From the NCBI GenBank assembly GCA_016187945.1, contig JACPIT010000005.1, positions 434,001-498,000 of the forward strand: a DNA stretch of 64,000 nt, in the 5' to 3' direction. The notes beneath the pieces are model-generated. The model made no database searches. It was not told where the DNA came from and saw only the letters and a program-made list of their open reading frames with translations. This DNA comes from Opitutia bacterium (GTDB lineage: Bacteria > Verrucomicrobiota > Verrucomicrobiia > Opitutales > Opitutaceae). How positions within the stretch are numbered: position 1 is the stretch's first letter; the number at the start of each line of letters is the position of its first letter. Below are positions 43,523 to 51,739 of this stretch, one piece after another. The position numbers and the translations under genes were made by a program.

Positions 43523-44647
43523 CTACGCCGGCAGCCATAACCCGCCGAGCACGACGCTGCGCGTGGCGCCGGTGACGGCGGGGCAGTTGCCGGCGCCGCT
43601 GTGCACACGCTGCCGCGCCAGCCAGGCGAACGCCATCGCCTCGACCCAACCGGGCTCGATCCCGAGCGCGTCCGTCGTCTGCACTTTGCAGCGCGGCAGA
43701 CGCGCGGCGAGCGCCCGCATCAGCACGGGATTTCGCGCGCCACCGCCGCACACGAACACGCCGGCACTCTCGAAACCGAGGCGCGGACGGATCGCATCGC
43801 CGATCGTCTGCGCCGTGAGAGCGACGAGGGTGGCCTGCACGTCCGCGGGCTCAAACGCGCTGCCGCCCACGCGCGCCTCGAGCCACGCCGGCGAGAAATA
43901 CTCCGGCCCCGTGCTCTTCGGCGCGGAGCGCGCAAAAAATTCGTCCGCCAGCAACTCGCGCAGGAGTTTTTCCTGCACGCGCCCGCGCGCCGCGAACGCC
44001 CCGTCGCGATCCATCGGTTCGCCGAGTTGTTGCCGGGCCCACGCGTCGAGCAGCGTGTTGCCCGGCCCGGTGTCGTAGCCGAGCACCCGGGCATTCGGGT
44101 CTGCCGGCAGCAGCGTAACGTTGGCGATGCCGCCGATGTTCACCACCGCGCGCGCTTCGCGCCGGCTGCGAAACACCGCGTCGTGAAACGCCGGCACGAG
44201 CGGCGCGCCCTGGCCGCCGAGCGCCATGTCCTTGCGCCGAAAATCCGCGACGACCGTCACGCCGGTCTCCGCTGCGATCGTGTTGGGATCGCCCACCTGC
44301 AGGGTGAACGGCGTCGCGAGTCGGGGACGGTGCCGCACGGTCTGCCCGTGGCTGCCGATGGCGCGGATGTCCTCGCTCTCGCGCCCGGCGAACGCGATCA
44401 GCTCGTTCACCGCGCGGGCGAAATGCCGGCCGACCGCCACGTCCGCCGCGCCGAGTCGGTCGATCTCGTTTTCGCCCGGCACCGCCAGCCGCAGCAGCTC
44501 GGCCCGCAGATCGGGCGGATACGGCAGCGTGTGCGACGCGAGGAGTTCGATGCGCGGCCCGAAGCGCACCAGCGCCGCGTCCACGGCGTCCACGCTCGTG
44601 CCGGACAGCACCCCGATGAAAAGCTCGTCTTTCGGCCCAGAACTCAC
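43523..44647 (-). CDS. anmK: Anhydro-N-acetylmuramic acid kinase
   Basis: 374 residues of the actin-like ATPase fold. V-L-S-G-T-S-V-D-A-V-D is the phosphate-binding loop. AIGSHGQTVRHRP, LQVGDPNTIAAETGVTVVADFRRKDMALGGQGAPLVP, VVNIGGIANVT, GYDTGPGN and FVCGGGARNP are all family motifs. The enzyme opens 1,6-anhydroMurNAc and phosphorylates it to MurNAc-6-P, the substrate of MurQ, encoded 195 bp away in the divergent direction. The start is a GTG at 44645-44647. Confidence 0.95.
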   Translation of the reverse strand: MSSGPKDELFIGVLSGTSVDAVDAALVRFGPRIELLASHTLPYPPDLRAELLRLAVPGENEIDRLGAADVAVGRHFARAVNELIAFAGRESEDIRAIGSHGQTVRHRPRLATPFTLQVGDPNTIAAETGVTVVADFRRKDMALGGQGAPLVPAFHDAVFRSRREARAVVNIGGIANVTLLPADPNARVLGYDTGPGNTLLDAWARQQLGEPMDRDGAFAARGRVQEKLLRELLADEFFARSAPKSTGPEYFSPAWLEARVGGSAFEPADVQATLVALTAQTIGDAIRPRLGFESAGVFVCGGGARNPVLMRALAARLPRCKVQTTDALGIEPGWVEAMAFAWLARQRVHSGAGNCPAVTGATRSVVLGGLWLPA

Positions 44648-44739
44648 GCCCGAGTGAAATGAACGGTTGAACCGGCCGCAGCAACGCGGATTCTCTTGCC
44701 GCGTTCACAAGTTCGCACCGCTTCCGAACCCAGAAGTGG

Positions 44740-44819
44740 AACAGGAGAAAACAGAGAGAACAGAGATCGAGCCCGGCAGCCAGCCGCCCCATTTCTCCGT
44801 TCCCCGGTTTCCTCCTGTT
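44740..44819. repeat. Long palindrome of 'acagag' words between anmK and murQ
   Basis: AACAGGAGAAAACAGAG-type words at 44740-44765 are mirrored imperfectly by tttctccgttccccgg and CTCCTGTT at 44812-44819. It occupies the divergent promoter region. Confidence 0.5.
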
Positions 44820-44842
44820 AAAAACGAAAATCCATTCCGCTC

Positions 44843-45724
44843 ATGCTGAACACCGAAAGACCGGACAGCCGCCACCCCGAGCTCGATCTCTACGCGACGG
44901 AGAGGCTCATCGCCGCGTTCACCGAGGACCAGGTGCTCGCCGCACACGTGGTCGATTGCGCGCGCGCCGAACTCGCGCGCGCCGTCGACGCCGCCGCGCC
45001 GCGCCTCGCCCACGGCGGCCGGCTCATCTACGTCGGCGCCGGCACGTCCGGCCGACTCGGTTTGCTCGACAGCGTGGAACTCTGGCCGACGTTCTCCTGG
45101 CCGCACGAACGCGCCATCGCGCTGCTCGCCGGCGGACGCGACGCGCTCTTCGTTGCCGTCGAAGGCGCCGAGGACAACCACGCGCAAGGCGCCGCCGACC
45201 TACGCGCCGTCGCGCCAACGCCACACGACGTCGTCATCGGCCTCGCCGCATCCGGCCGCACGCCTTTCGTGGTCGGGGCGCTCGAAGCGGCCCGCGCGAG
45301 CGGCGCGTTGACGATCGGCATTGCCAACAACCCCGACGCGCCCGTCGTCGCCGCCGCCGAGATCGGCATCACGCTCGACACCGGCAGCGAAGTCATTTCC
45401 GGCAGCACGCGCCTCAAGGCTGGCACCGCCCAGAAGATCGCGCTCAACACGCTCTCGAGCGCGATCATGGTCCGTCTCCACAAAGTCTACGGCAACCTGA
45501 TGGTCGACGTGATGCCGACGAACGCGAAGCTCTACCGCCGCGCCATCGCGCTCACCGCGCGCGCCACCGGCGCCGACGACGAGAAAGCGCGCGCCGCGCT
45601 CGAGCAGTGCCGCTACCGCGTGAAGGTCGCGATCGTGATGCTCCGTCGCAATCTCGACGACGACGCCGCCGAAGCCGCGCTTGCGCGCGCCGACGGCAAC
45701 GTCCGCGTGGCCCTCGCGTCATGA
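44843..45724 (+). CDS. murQ: N-acetylmuramic acid 6-phosphate etherase
   Basis: 293 residues with one SIS domain. LIYVGAGTSGRLGLLDSVEL (62-80) and VAVEGAEDN (105-112) hold the two acidic residues of the active site; GLAASGRTPFVVGAL and SEVISGSTRLKAGTAQKIALN are conserved sugar-phosphate-binding parts. It cleaves D-lactate from MurNAc-6-P to give GlcNAc-6-P. The segment LDSVELWPTF departs from the common LDASECPPT but keeps the acidic residue. Its TGA overlaps the next gene's ATG. Confidence 0.94.
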   Translation: MLNTERPDSRHPELDLYATERLIAAFTEDQVLAAHVVDCARAELARAVDAAAPRLAHGGRLIYVGAGTSGRLGLLDSVELWPTFSWPHERAIALLAGGRDALFVAVEGAEDNHAQGAADLRAVAPTPHDVVIGLAASGRTPFVVGALEAARASGALTIGIANNPDAPVVAAAEIGITLDTGSEVISGSTRLKAGTAQKIALNTLSSAIMVRLHKVYGNLMVDVMPTNAKLYRRAIALTARATGADDEKARAALEQCRYRVKVAIVMLRRNLDDDAAEAALARADGNVRVALAS

Positions 45725-47439
45725 GCATGCGAAGTCCGCTCCGTCTCGTGAGCCGGCGGGTAGCGCCGGTTTTTGACCGGCGAGAATATCTCCGCATGCC
45801 GCCGGCCGCGCGAAACGCCGGTCGCAGACCGGCGCTACTCCAATCCCTCGCCGCGCTCGCCGTTCTCTTCCTCGCCGGCTGCGTCACGAAACCAAAACCG
45901 CCCGCGAAACCCGAGCCGCCAGTCGCCGCCGAACTCCCCCCGCCCACGCCGCGTGAGTTTCGCGGCGTGTGGGTAGCGACGGTCAACAACATCGATTGGC
46001 CGAGCAAACGCGGCCTGCCCGTCGCGCAGCAGCGCGCCGAGATCGTCGCGATCCTCGATCGCGCCAAGGCGCTCAACCTGAACGCGGTCGTCTTCCAAGT
46101 CCGCCCGGCGGCCGACGCGCTCTACGCCTCTTCGCTCGAGCCATGGTCGGAGTATCTCACCGGCAAGCAGGGCCAGTCGCCCGGCTACGATCCGCTCGCC
46201 GTGTGGATCGCCGAGGCGCACCGGCGCGGCCTCGAACTGCACGCGTGGTTCAATCCCTACCGCGCCCGCCACAACGAGGCGAAGTCGCCGCTCGCGAAAT
46301 CGCACATCGCGAACACGCATCCGCGCGCCGTGAAAAAATACGGGGAGCTCCTCTGGATGGACCCGGGCGAGTCGTTCGCGGCCGAGCGCACGCTCGCCGT
46401 CATCCGCGACGTCGTGCGCCGCTACGACGTCGATGGCGTGCACATCGACGACTATTTTTATCCTTACCCGATCGCGAAACCGCTGCCGCCGAAAGCGCCG
46501 AAGGACGCGAAGCCCGACGAGATCGATTTCCCCGACGACCCCGCGTGGGGACGCTACCGCAAAGCCGGCGGCAAACTCGCGCGCGCCGATTGGCGCCGCC
46601 AGAACGTCGATCAGCTCGTCGAAAAAATCCACGCCGCCGTGCACGCCGAGAAGCCCTGGGTGAAGTTCGGCATCAGCCCGTTCGGCCTCGGCCGCCCCGA
46701 TCGCCGGCCGGCGGGAATCAAAGGCTTCAGCCAATACGACAAGCTCTACGCCGACGTGGAGCTCTGGCTTGCACACGGCTGGCTCGATTATTTCGTGCCG
46801 CAGCTCTACTGGCCGTCCACGGCGAAGGAGCAGTCGTTCTCCGCGCTGCTCGATTACTGGGTGGCGCAGAACCGCGCCGGCCGGAATCTCTACGCCGGTC
46901 TCTTCACCAGCGCGATCAGCGACGAGAAAAAATGGTCGCCGAACGACATCGCGCAGCAAATCGCGCTCACGCGGCAGCGTGCGAACGCCGGTGCGACGGG
47001 CCACGTGCATTTCAGCTCCGTCGCGCTGATGGAGAACCGCAAAGGCATCGCGCAAAAGCTCGCGCCGCTCTACGCCGCGCCCGCGCTCGTGCCGGCGTCG
47101 CCGTGGCTCGGCACGAAGGCGCCCGCCGCGCCGACGTTGACGTTGGCCGGCGCGCGCGAAGTGAAAATCGCCGCGGCGTCCGACGCCGCGCTCTTCGTCG
47201 TGTGGCGGCGCAGCGGCCCGCAATGGCGCCTCACCGTGCAGCCCGCGCGCGACGTCACGATCGAACTCTCGCCCGGCGACGAAGCGGTCGCCGTCAGCGC
47301 CGTGAACCGCCTCGGCAACGAAAGCCCGCGCGCGTCGCTGACGTTGGATTCTGCGGGTAGGGCGAATCGTCCCGATGAGCCGCGTTCCGCGAACGGCTCG
47401 GCAGGGACGCCTCGCCCTACCGGTAAAAAATCGCGCTGA
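45721..47439 (+). CDS. Glycosyl hydrolase-like (DUF187/GHL10) lipoprotein with REP-encoded segments at both ends
   Basis: 572 residues from ATG 45721, which overlaps the murQ stop (ATGA). The domain FRGVWVATVNNIDWPSKRGL to GHVHFSSVALMENRKGIA is the GHL10 (DUF187) family, related to enzymes that act on murein glycans. A fibronectin-like tail follows. The lipoprotein signal core LAALAVLFLAGC lacks its own start codon. A family A REP pair is read in frame just before it (V-A-P-V-F-D-R-R and A-G-R-R-P-A-L-L). The C-terminal 23 or so residues are encoded by a family H pair. ATG 45796, inside the repeat, is an alternative start. Confidence 0.85.
   Translation: MSMRSPLRLVSRRVAPVFDRREYLRMPPAARNAGRRPALLQSLAALAVLFLAGCVTKPKPPAKPEPPVAAELPPPTPREFRGVWVATVNNIDWPSKRGLPVAQQRAEIVAILDRAKALNLNAVVFQVRPAADALYASSLEPWSEYLTGKQGQSPGYDPLAVWIAEAHRRGLELHAWFNPYRARHNEAKSPLAKSHIANTHPRAVKKYGELLWMDPGESFAAERTLAVIRDVVRRYDVDGVHIDDYFYPYPIAKPLPPKAPKDAKPDEIDFPDDPAWGRYRKAGGKLARADWRRQNVDQLVEKIHAAVHAEKPWVKFGISPFGLGRPDRRPAGIKGFSQYDKLYADVELWLAHGWLDYFVPQLYWPSTAKEQSFSALLDYWVAQNRAGRNLYAGLFTSAISDEKKWSPNDIAQQIALTRQRANAGATGHVHFSSVALMENRKGIAQKLAPLYAAPALVPASPWLGTKAPAAPTLTLAGAREVKIAAASDAALFVVWRRSGPQWRLTVQPARDVTIELSPGDEAVAVSAVNRLGNESPRASLTLDSAGRANRPDEPRSANGSAGTPRPTGKKSR
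45760..45838. repeat. REP-like pair, family A, inside a signal-peptide coding region
   Basis: Arms at 45760-45782 (loop ttt) and 45816-45838 (loop cgc on the plus strand). It interrupts the n-region of the GHL10 lipoprotein signal peptide in frame. Confidence 0.85.
47357..47420. repeat. REP-like pair, family H, encoding a protein C-terminus
   Basis: The arm starting GTAGGGCGAATCGTCCC at 47357 faces an arm ending GACGCCTCGCCCTAC at 47420. It is read in frame as the tail of the GHL10 protein, whose stop lies 17 bp further on. Confidence 0.75.
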
Positions 47440-47441
47440 TC

Positions 47442-48725
47442 ATGACTACCGTATCGAATGCGCCGCGCTCCCCCTGGTCGTGGATTCCCACGCTCTATTT
47501 TGCCGAGGGCATTCCCTACGTCGTGGTGATGACGCTCTCGACGGTGCTCTACAAGAACCTCGACATCTCCAACGCCGACATCGCGTTCTACACGAGCTGG
47601 CTCTACCTGCCGTGGGTCATCAAGCCGCTCTGGTCGCCTGTCGTGGACCTGTTCCGCACGAAACGGTTTTGGATCTGGACGCTGCAATTCATGATCGGCG
47701 TCGCCTTCGCGCTCGTCGCGCTCACGCTGCCCGCGCCGGGATTTTTCCGACTCTCGCTCGCGATGTTCTGGCTGATGGCGTTCGCCTCCGCCACGCACGA
47801 CATCGCGGCCGACGGCTTCTACCTGCTCGCGATCTCCACCGGCGACCAGGCGGCCTTCGTCGGCGTGCGCACGACGTTCTACCGACTCGCGACGCTCTCG
47901 GCCCAGGGCGGCTGCGTCTATCTCGCGGGCAAACTGATCGCCACGACCGGCAGCGTCGCCACGGCTTGGTCGCTCGTGTTCGGCCTGCTGGCGGCGGTGT
48001 TCTGCGTGCTCGGCGCGCTCCACCTGTTCGTGCTCCCGCGACCCGTCGCCGATCGCGCCACCGCGCAGGGGGCGGATACGTTGCGGGAATTTTTCGCGGT
48101 GTTCGTGTCGTTTTTCCAGCGGCCCGGCATCGGGCTGATCCTGTTTTTCCTGCTCGTTTACCGGCTGGCGGAATCGCAGGCGTTGAAGCTCCTTTCGCCG
48201 TTCCTCCTCGATAAACGCGTCGCCGGCGGCCTCGGTCTGACCAACGAGCAACTCGCCTTCGCCTACGGCACAGTCGGCATCATCGCGCTCACCTGCGGCG
48301 GGCTCGTCGGCGGCTGGGCGATCTCGCGTCTCGGTTTGCGGCGGCTGCTCTGGCCGATGATTTTCGCGATGCACGCGCCGATCGCGGCATTTCTACTGCT
48401 GGCGCTTTATCAGCCGACGAGCCTGTGGATCGTGACCGGTGCGGTGGGCGTGGAGCAATTCGGCTACGGCTTCGGTTTCACGGCCTACATGCTCTACATG
48501 ATCAAGGTGGCCGAGGGCGCGCACAAGACGGCGCACTACGCGATCTGCACGGGCTTCATGGCGCTCGGCATGATGGTGCCGGGACTGAAGGCGGGGCGCA
48601 TCCAGGAGTTGCTCGGATACCCGCACTTTTTCCTCTGGGTGTTGCTGTGCACGCTGCCGTCCTTCGCGGCCGTCGCGCTCGTGGCGAAGACGATCGATCC
48701 GGCGTTCGGGAAGAAGGCGGCGTAG
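47442..48725 (+). CDS. AmpG-like MFS permease
   Basis: 427 residues with about twelve membrane segments. The N-terminal TLYFAEGIPYVVVMTLSTVLYKNLDISNADIAFYTSWLYLPWVIKPLWSPVVD and ASATHDIAADGFYL are typical of the AmpG branch of MFS, which imports anhydro-muropeptides across the inner membrane. The gene starts 2 bp after the GHL10 lipoprotein gene, which follows murQ with an overlap, so murQ, GHL10 and this permease form one operon. That context strongly supports a muropeptide or amino-sugar substrate. Confidence 0.85.
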   Translation: MTTVSNAPRSPWSWIPTLYFAEGIPYVVVMTLSTVLYKNLDISNADIAFYTSWLYLPWVIKPLWSPVVDLFRTKRFWIWTLQFMIGVAFALVALTLPAPGFFRLSLAMFWLMAFASATHDIAADGFYLLAISTGDQAAFVGVRTTFYRLATLSAQGGCVYLAGKLIATTGSVATAWSLVFGLLAAVFCVLGALHLFVLPRPVADRATAQGADTLREFFAVFVSFFQRPGIGLILFFLLVYRLAESQALKLLSPFLLDKRVAGGLGLTNEQLAFAYGTVGIIALTCGGLVGGWAISRLGLRRLLWPMIFAMHAPIAAFLLLALYQPTSLWIVTGAVGVEQFGYGFGFTAYMLYMIKVAEGAHKTAHYAICTGFMALGMMVPGLKAGRIQELLGYPHFFLWVLLCTLPSFAAVALVAKTIDPAFGKKAA

Positions 48726-48739
48726 CCTGCGCCTGGTCC

Positions 48740-49063
48740 TCAGCGCACGACGTGTGCGCTTCGGTAGATGGGTATGCCGACGCGGGCGATGTGGGCGGCC
48801 ACCGCGGCATCCGTGTTGCCGTCGAGAAGAATCAGGCTGAAGCGGTAGGGCAAAAGCAGATCGTCAAGCGAGTCGTAGATGCGCCCCAGGATGCGCCAGT
48901 CGAGATCCGGTCCGGTCAGCGCCAGATCGATATCCGAGCCGGGCTTGTGCGTCGCTTTCGCGCGGGAACCGAAGAGCACCGCCTCTTCCACTTCAGGAAA
49001 GCGGGATAGCACGCCGCAGATTTGCGCGAGCGCCCGCTCGGAGAGATCGTGGCGCGGTTTCAC
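48740..49063 (-). CDS. mntA: MNT-domain nucleotidyltransferase antitoxin (MntA type)
   Basis: 107 residues. G-S-R-A-K-A-T-H-K-P-G-S-D-I-D has the GSx10DxD motif of minimal nucleotidyltransferases. In HEPN/MNT modules the MNT protein neutralises the HEPN toxin, by AMPylation in studied cases. The gene overlaps the HEPN gene by 4 bp and is translated after it. Confidence 0.85.
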   Translation of the reverse strand: MKPRHDLSERALAQICGVLSRFPEVEEAVLFGSRAKATHKPGSDIDLALTGPDLDWRILGRIYDSLDDLLLPYRFSLILLDGNTDAAVAAHIARVGIPIYRSAHVVR

Positions 49064-49485
49064 GAGATTTCCTTTTCCAATTCGGCAAATTTGACTGCGA
49101 ACTTGCCGAATTCAGGTGCGAAGCTGTGCAAGATGGCCCCTGCCAGGTCACGAGCTGTCTTTTCGTTGTAAGTGTGACTGCTCCGATTGCGTCCCGCGAT
49201 CATTGCCATCCACTCGTCGCCATTGGAAATGAGCCCACGTGCGAAGGCCTCCCGTGTGGCATCCTTCGATCCATAGAGATTCATCGCACCGCGCGACTCC
49301 AGAAAATCCCTCAACGTGTTCCATGCGAGTTCGTGCGTGAACTCGAACGCTTGAATGAGTCCTTGTTGCTCCAGCTCGCTCAGTGGACGTTGAGCTGCGA
49401 GGTCGACGGCGGCGGAGAGCTGCCCAAAAGCCTTACGAAAGCCCTGGAGGCGCTGGCGCCAGCGAACGTCGGGATTCTGAGGCAT
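49060..49485 (-). CDS. hepT: HEPN-domain toxin (HepT/HI0074 type)
   Basis: 141 residues, all helical. LSELEQQGLIQAFEFTHELAWNTLRDFLESRG is the typical HI0074 core, and R-N-R-S-S-H-T-Y has the R-x4-H motif of HEPN ribonucleases. It is the probable toxin of a type VII-like HEPN/MNT pair with the following gene. The upstream neighbour (amidase) ends 50 bp away on the same strand, but the module looks self-contained. Confidence 0.85.
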   Translation of the reverse strand: MPQNPDVRWRQRLQGFRKAFGQLSAAVDLAAQRPLSELEQQGLIQAFEFTHELAWNTLRDFLESRGAMNLYGSKDATREAFARGLISNGDEWMAMIAGRNRSSHTYNEKTARDLAGAILHSFAPEFGKFAVKFAELEKEIS

Positions 49486-49534
49486 GTCGGGACGTTATTC
49501 TGCCGGCATTGTCACGCAAGCACAGGCGTCGACG

Positions 49535-50602
49535 CTACGGCACGAGGCGCCGTGCGCCTTTGATGACTTTGTTCCAGTCGAAGGCCGGGCCGGGGTCCAC
49601 TTTGTTCGTCTGGATGTGGTAATGTCCGAGGACGCCTTCGTAGGCGGCGAGCTGATCGTCGGGGAGTTTTTTCGGCAGCACCTTCCCGTCGGGCCCGCGC
49701 GGGTAATCGAGGCGGATTTTCGGGAAGACGCGGTGGAGCGCGGCGGTGAGTTTGATGAGCGCGGCGTATTGCTGGGGCGTGAGGTCGTATTGGACGAGAT
49801 CCTGGCCCTGGATGTTGCCGTGCACGGGCTCGGCGCGGGCGGGGGAGCCGACGAAGCCGATCGTGCGGATCATCGGGTCGCCGAGTTTTTCCGGGACGGT
49901 GATGATCGTGCGGCCCTTCGCGTCGCGCGCATACCACGCGTCGAGCGGCTTCGTGTCGGCCGGGCCGTAGGCGCCCATGTTCGCGATCTCGATGCCAACG
50001 CTGCGGTGATTCGAGGTCGTGGCGTGATACGCGCGCTCCTTCAGGTCGAGCGTCTGGTAGATCGTGCCGTCGAGATCCAACATGAAGTGCACGCTGAGTC
50101 CGCGGTGGTCGTGCAGGATGTTGAAGCACTGCTTGGCGATGCCGCAGACGTCGAAGTGGATCACAAACTGGTCGACCGTGCGCTGGAGCAGCGGCAAGTC
50201 CCAGCCGCCGCCGCGCACGCGCTCGATCTCGGCGGGCGTGAGTTTTTGAAAGCGCAGGCCGTAGCGGTTCGGGTCGGTGTAGCCGACCTTGGCCTCCTGT
50301 GTTTTTACCCAGCTGCTTTGCTCGTAGGGCGCGAAACGCCGCTCGACGCGGTAAGCATCGTAGCCGCCCGGGTCCATCCACGTGACGACTTTCGTGCCGG
50401 TGTGGAAAAGCTGCCCGGCGACGACGATCTCGTCGCCGGCGCGTTTGTTGAGCGTGCCGGGGCGATGCGCACAGCCGGCGAAGACGAGCAGGGCGAGCGC
50501 GACGCAGCCGAGGTGGAACGCGTTGACCTCAACGCGTTCGGACGAAGAGCGCATTGGGGTCAATGCGCTCCACCAAAGAAAACGACGAGCGGGCGGAATC
50601 AT
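49535..50602 (-). CDS. N-acetylmuramoyl-L-alanine amidase (AmpD/AmiD type) lipoprotein with REP-encoded leader
   Basis: 355 residues. An Amidase_2 domain has the zinc-ligand regions QFVIHFDVCG, VHFMLDLDGTIYQTLDLKERAYHATTSNHRSVGIEI and GHYHIQTNKVDPGPAFDW. It splits MurNAc from the stem peptide. The lipobox core (VALALLVFAGC) marks it as an outer-membrane or periplasmic lipoprotein like AmiD. No start codon lies between that core and a family F REP pair, so the repeat must be at least partly translated. From ATG 50602 the leader is MIPPARRFLW, then about 20 REP-encoded residues, then the hydrophobic core. The ATG overlaps the nagZ stop (ATGA). Confidence 0.85.
   Translation of the reverse strand: MIPPARRFLWWSALTPMRSSSERVEVNAFHLGCVALALLVFAGCAHRPGTLNKRAGDEIVVAGQLFHTGTKVVTWMDPGGYDAYRVERRFAPYEQSSWVKTQEAKVGYTDPNRYGLRFQKLTPAEIERVRGGGWDLPLLQRTVDQFVIHFDVCGIAKQCFNILHDHRGLSVHFMLDLDGTIYQTLDLKERAYHATTSNHRSVGIEIANMGAYGPADTKPLDAWYARDAKGRTIITVPEKLGDPMIRTIGFVGSPARAEPVHGNIQGQDLVQYDLTPQQYAALIKLTAALHRVFPKIRLDYPRGPDGKVLPKKLPDDQLAAYEGVLGHYHIQTNKVDPGPAFDWNKVIKGARRLVP
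50513..50573. repeat. REP-like pair, family F, inside a signal-peptide coding region
   Basis: Left arm: GTGG, then AACGCGTTGA-cc-TCAACGCGTT. The right arm on the other strand: GTGG, then AGCGCATTG and CAATGCGCT. Stem bases differ between the arms in paired fashion. It is translated within the amidase leader peptide. Confidence 0.85.
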
Positions 50603-51681
50603 GAGGGAAGAGGGAGGCTGGCGCTGCGCTTCAGCGTGAGCACGCGGGCGCAGGATTCGTCGACGCGTGTCGCGTCGATGCGGCCGTCGGCGACGGCGCG
50701 CTCGATCAGCGCGATGACCTTCGGCGCGATGTCGGGGTCGTAGCTCATGTTGTTGCCGAAGCAGAGCAGATCGACGCCGGCGTTCACGGCGGAGATGACG
50801 GCACGCTCGAGGCCGTAGTGCGCGGAGATGGCTTTCATTTCCATGTCGTCACTGAGAACGACGCCGCGGAAGCCGAGCTGGCCGCGCAGCAGCTTGGTGA
50901 CGACGGCGCGCGACAGCGTCGCGGGCAGCGTGGGATCGAGGCGCGCGTTGAAGACATGCGCGCTCATCACGGCGTCGCCGAGGCCGGCCTCGATCAGGCG
51001 CGCGAACGGCGTGAGCTCGCGCTCGTGCCAGGTCGCGGTGACGTCGACGAGGCCGAGGTGCGTGTCGCCGGCGGCGCTGCCGTGACCGGGAAAATGTTTC
51101 GCGCAACTCAGCACGCCGTGCGTGCGATGGCCGCGCACCCACTCGGCGGCGTGACGCGCGACCGCCTCGGGGTCGGCGGAAAAGCTGCGGCGCTTGCCTT
51201 TGATGATCGGGTTGTCGGGGTTGGCGTCGAGGTCGACGACGGGCGCGAGATTGAAGTTGATGCCGGCGCTCGCGAGCGTGCGCGCGGTCGCCTCGGAGTG
51301 GCGGCGGGTTTCGGCGAGATCGTCGAGCCGGCCGAGTTCCTCGGCGGAGATCGTCTCGGGAAAACCGTAGGCGGGCTTGAGGCGGTTGACGCGGCCGCCT
51401 TCCTGATCGATCGCAACGAGCAACGGCAGGCGCGCGTGAGATTGGAGGTGCGCGACGAGGGCGCGGAGTTGCGCGGGCGACTCGATGTTTCGCCGGCCGG
51501 GTGCGCCGGAGTCGATCGTCGACGTCATGTCGAGGTCGAAGAGGATCACGCTGCCGATGGCGTGCTCGCGCAGGTCGCGGACGATCAGCGCCGTGTCGGC
51601 GGCGGTGCTGCCGCGGAAGCCGAGCAGCAGCATCTGGCCGATCTTTTCGCGCAACGAGGAGGGGAGGGCCGGGGCGGACAT
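50599..51681 (-). CDS. nagZ: Beta-N-acetylhexosaminidase NagZ (GH3)
   Basis: 360 residues. The GH3 motif K-H-F-P-G-H-G-S-A-A-G-D-T-H (195-208) contains the His/Asp catalytic dyad special to NagZ, and LSDDMEM (276-282) the nucleophile. LVAIDQEGGRVNRL is conserved sugar-binding sequence. There is no signal peptide, so it acts in the cytosol and removes GlcNAc from GlcNAc-anhydroMurNAc-peptides after import. The ATG at 51681 fits the family N-terminus. It lies between the TPR-protein gene and the amidase gene in one operon. Confidence 0.94.
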   Translation of the reverse strand: MSAPALPSSLREKIGQMLLLGFRGSTAADTALIVRDLREHAIGSVILFDLDMTSTIDSGAPGRRNIESPAQLRALVAHLQSHARLPLLVAIDQEGGRVNRLKPAYGFPETISAEELGRLDDLAETRRHSEATARTLASAGINFNLAPVVDLDANPDNPIIKGKRRSFSADPEAVARHAAEWVRGHRTHGVLSCAKHFPGHGSAAGDTHLGLVDVTATWHERELTPFARLIEAGLGDAVMSAHVFNARLDPTLPATLSRAVVTKLLRGQLGFRGVVLSDDMEMKAISAHYGLERAVISAVNAGVDLLCFGNNMSYDPDIAPKVIALIERAVADGRIDATRVDESCARVLTLKRSASLPLPS

Positions 51682-51739
51682 GCGGGCGAGTCGCCGCCGA
51701 CGTTGGGCCCGCGCCGCGCGTGAGGCGAGCCCGCGTCGA

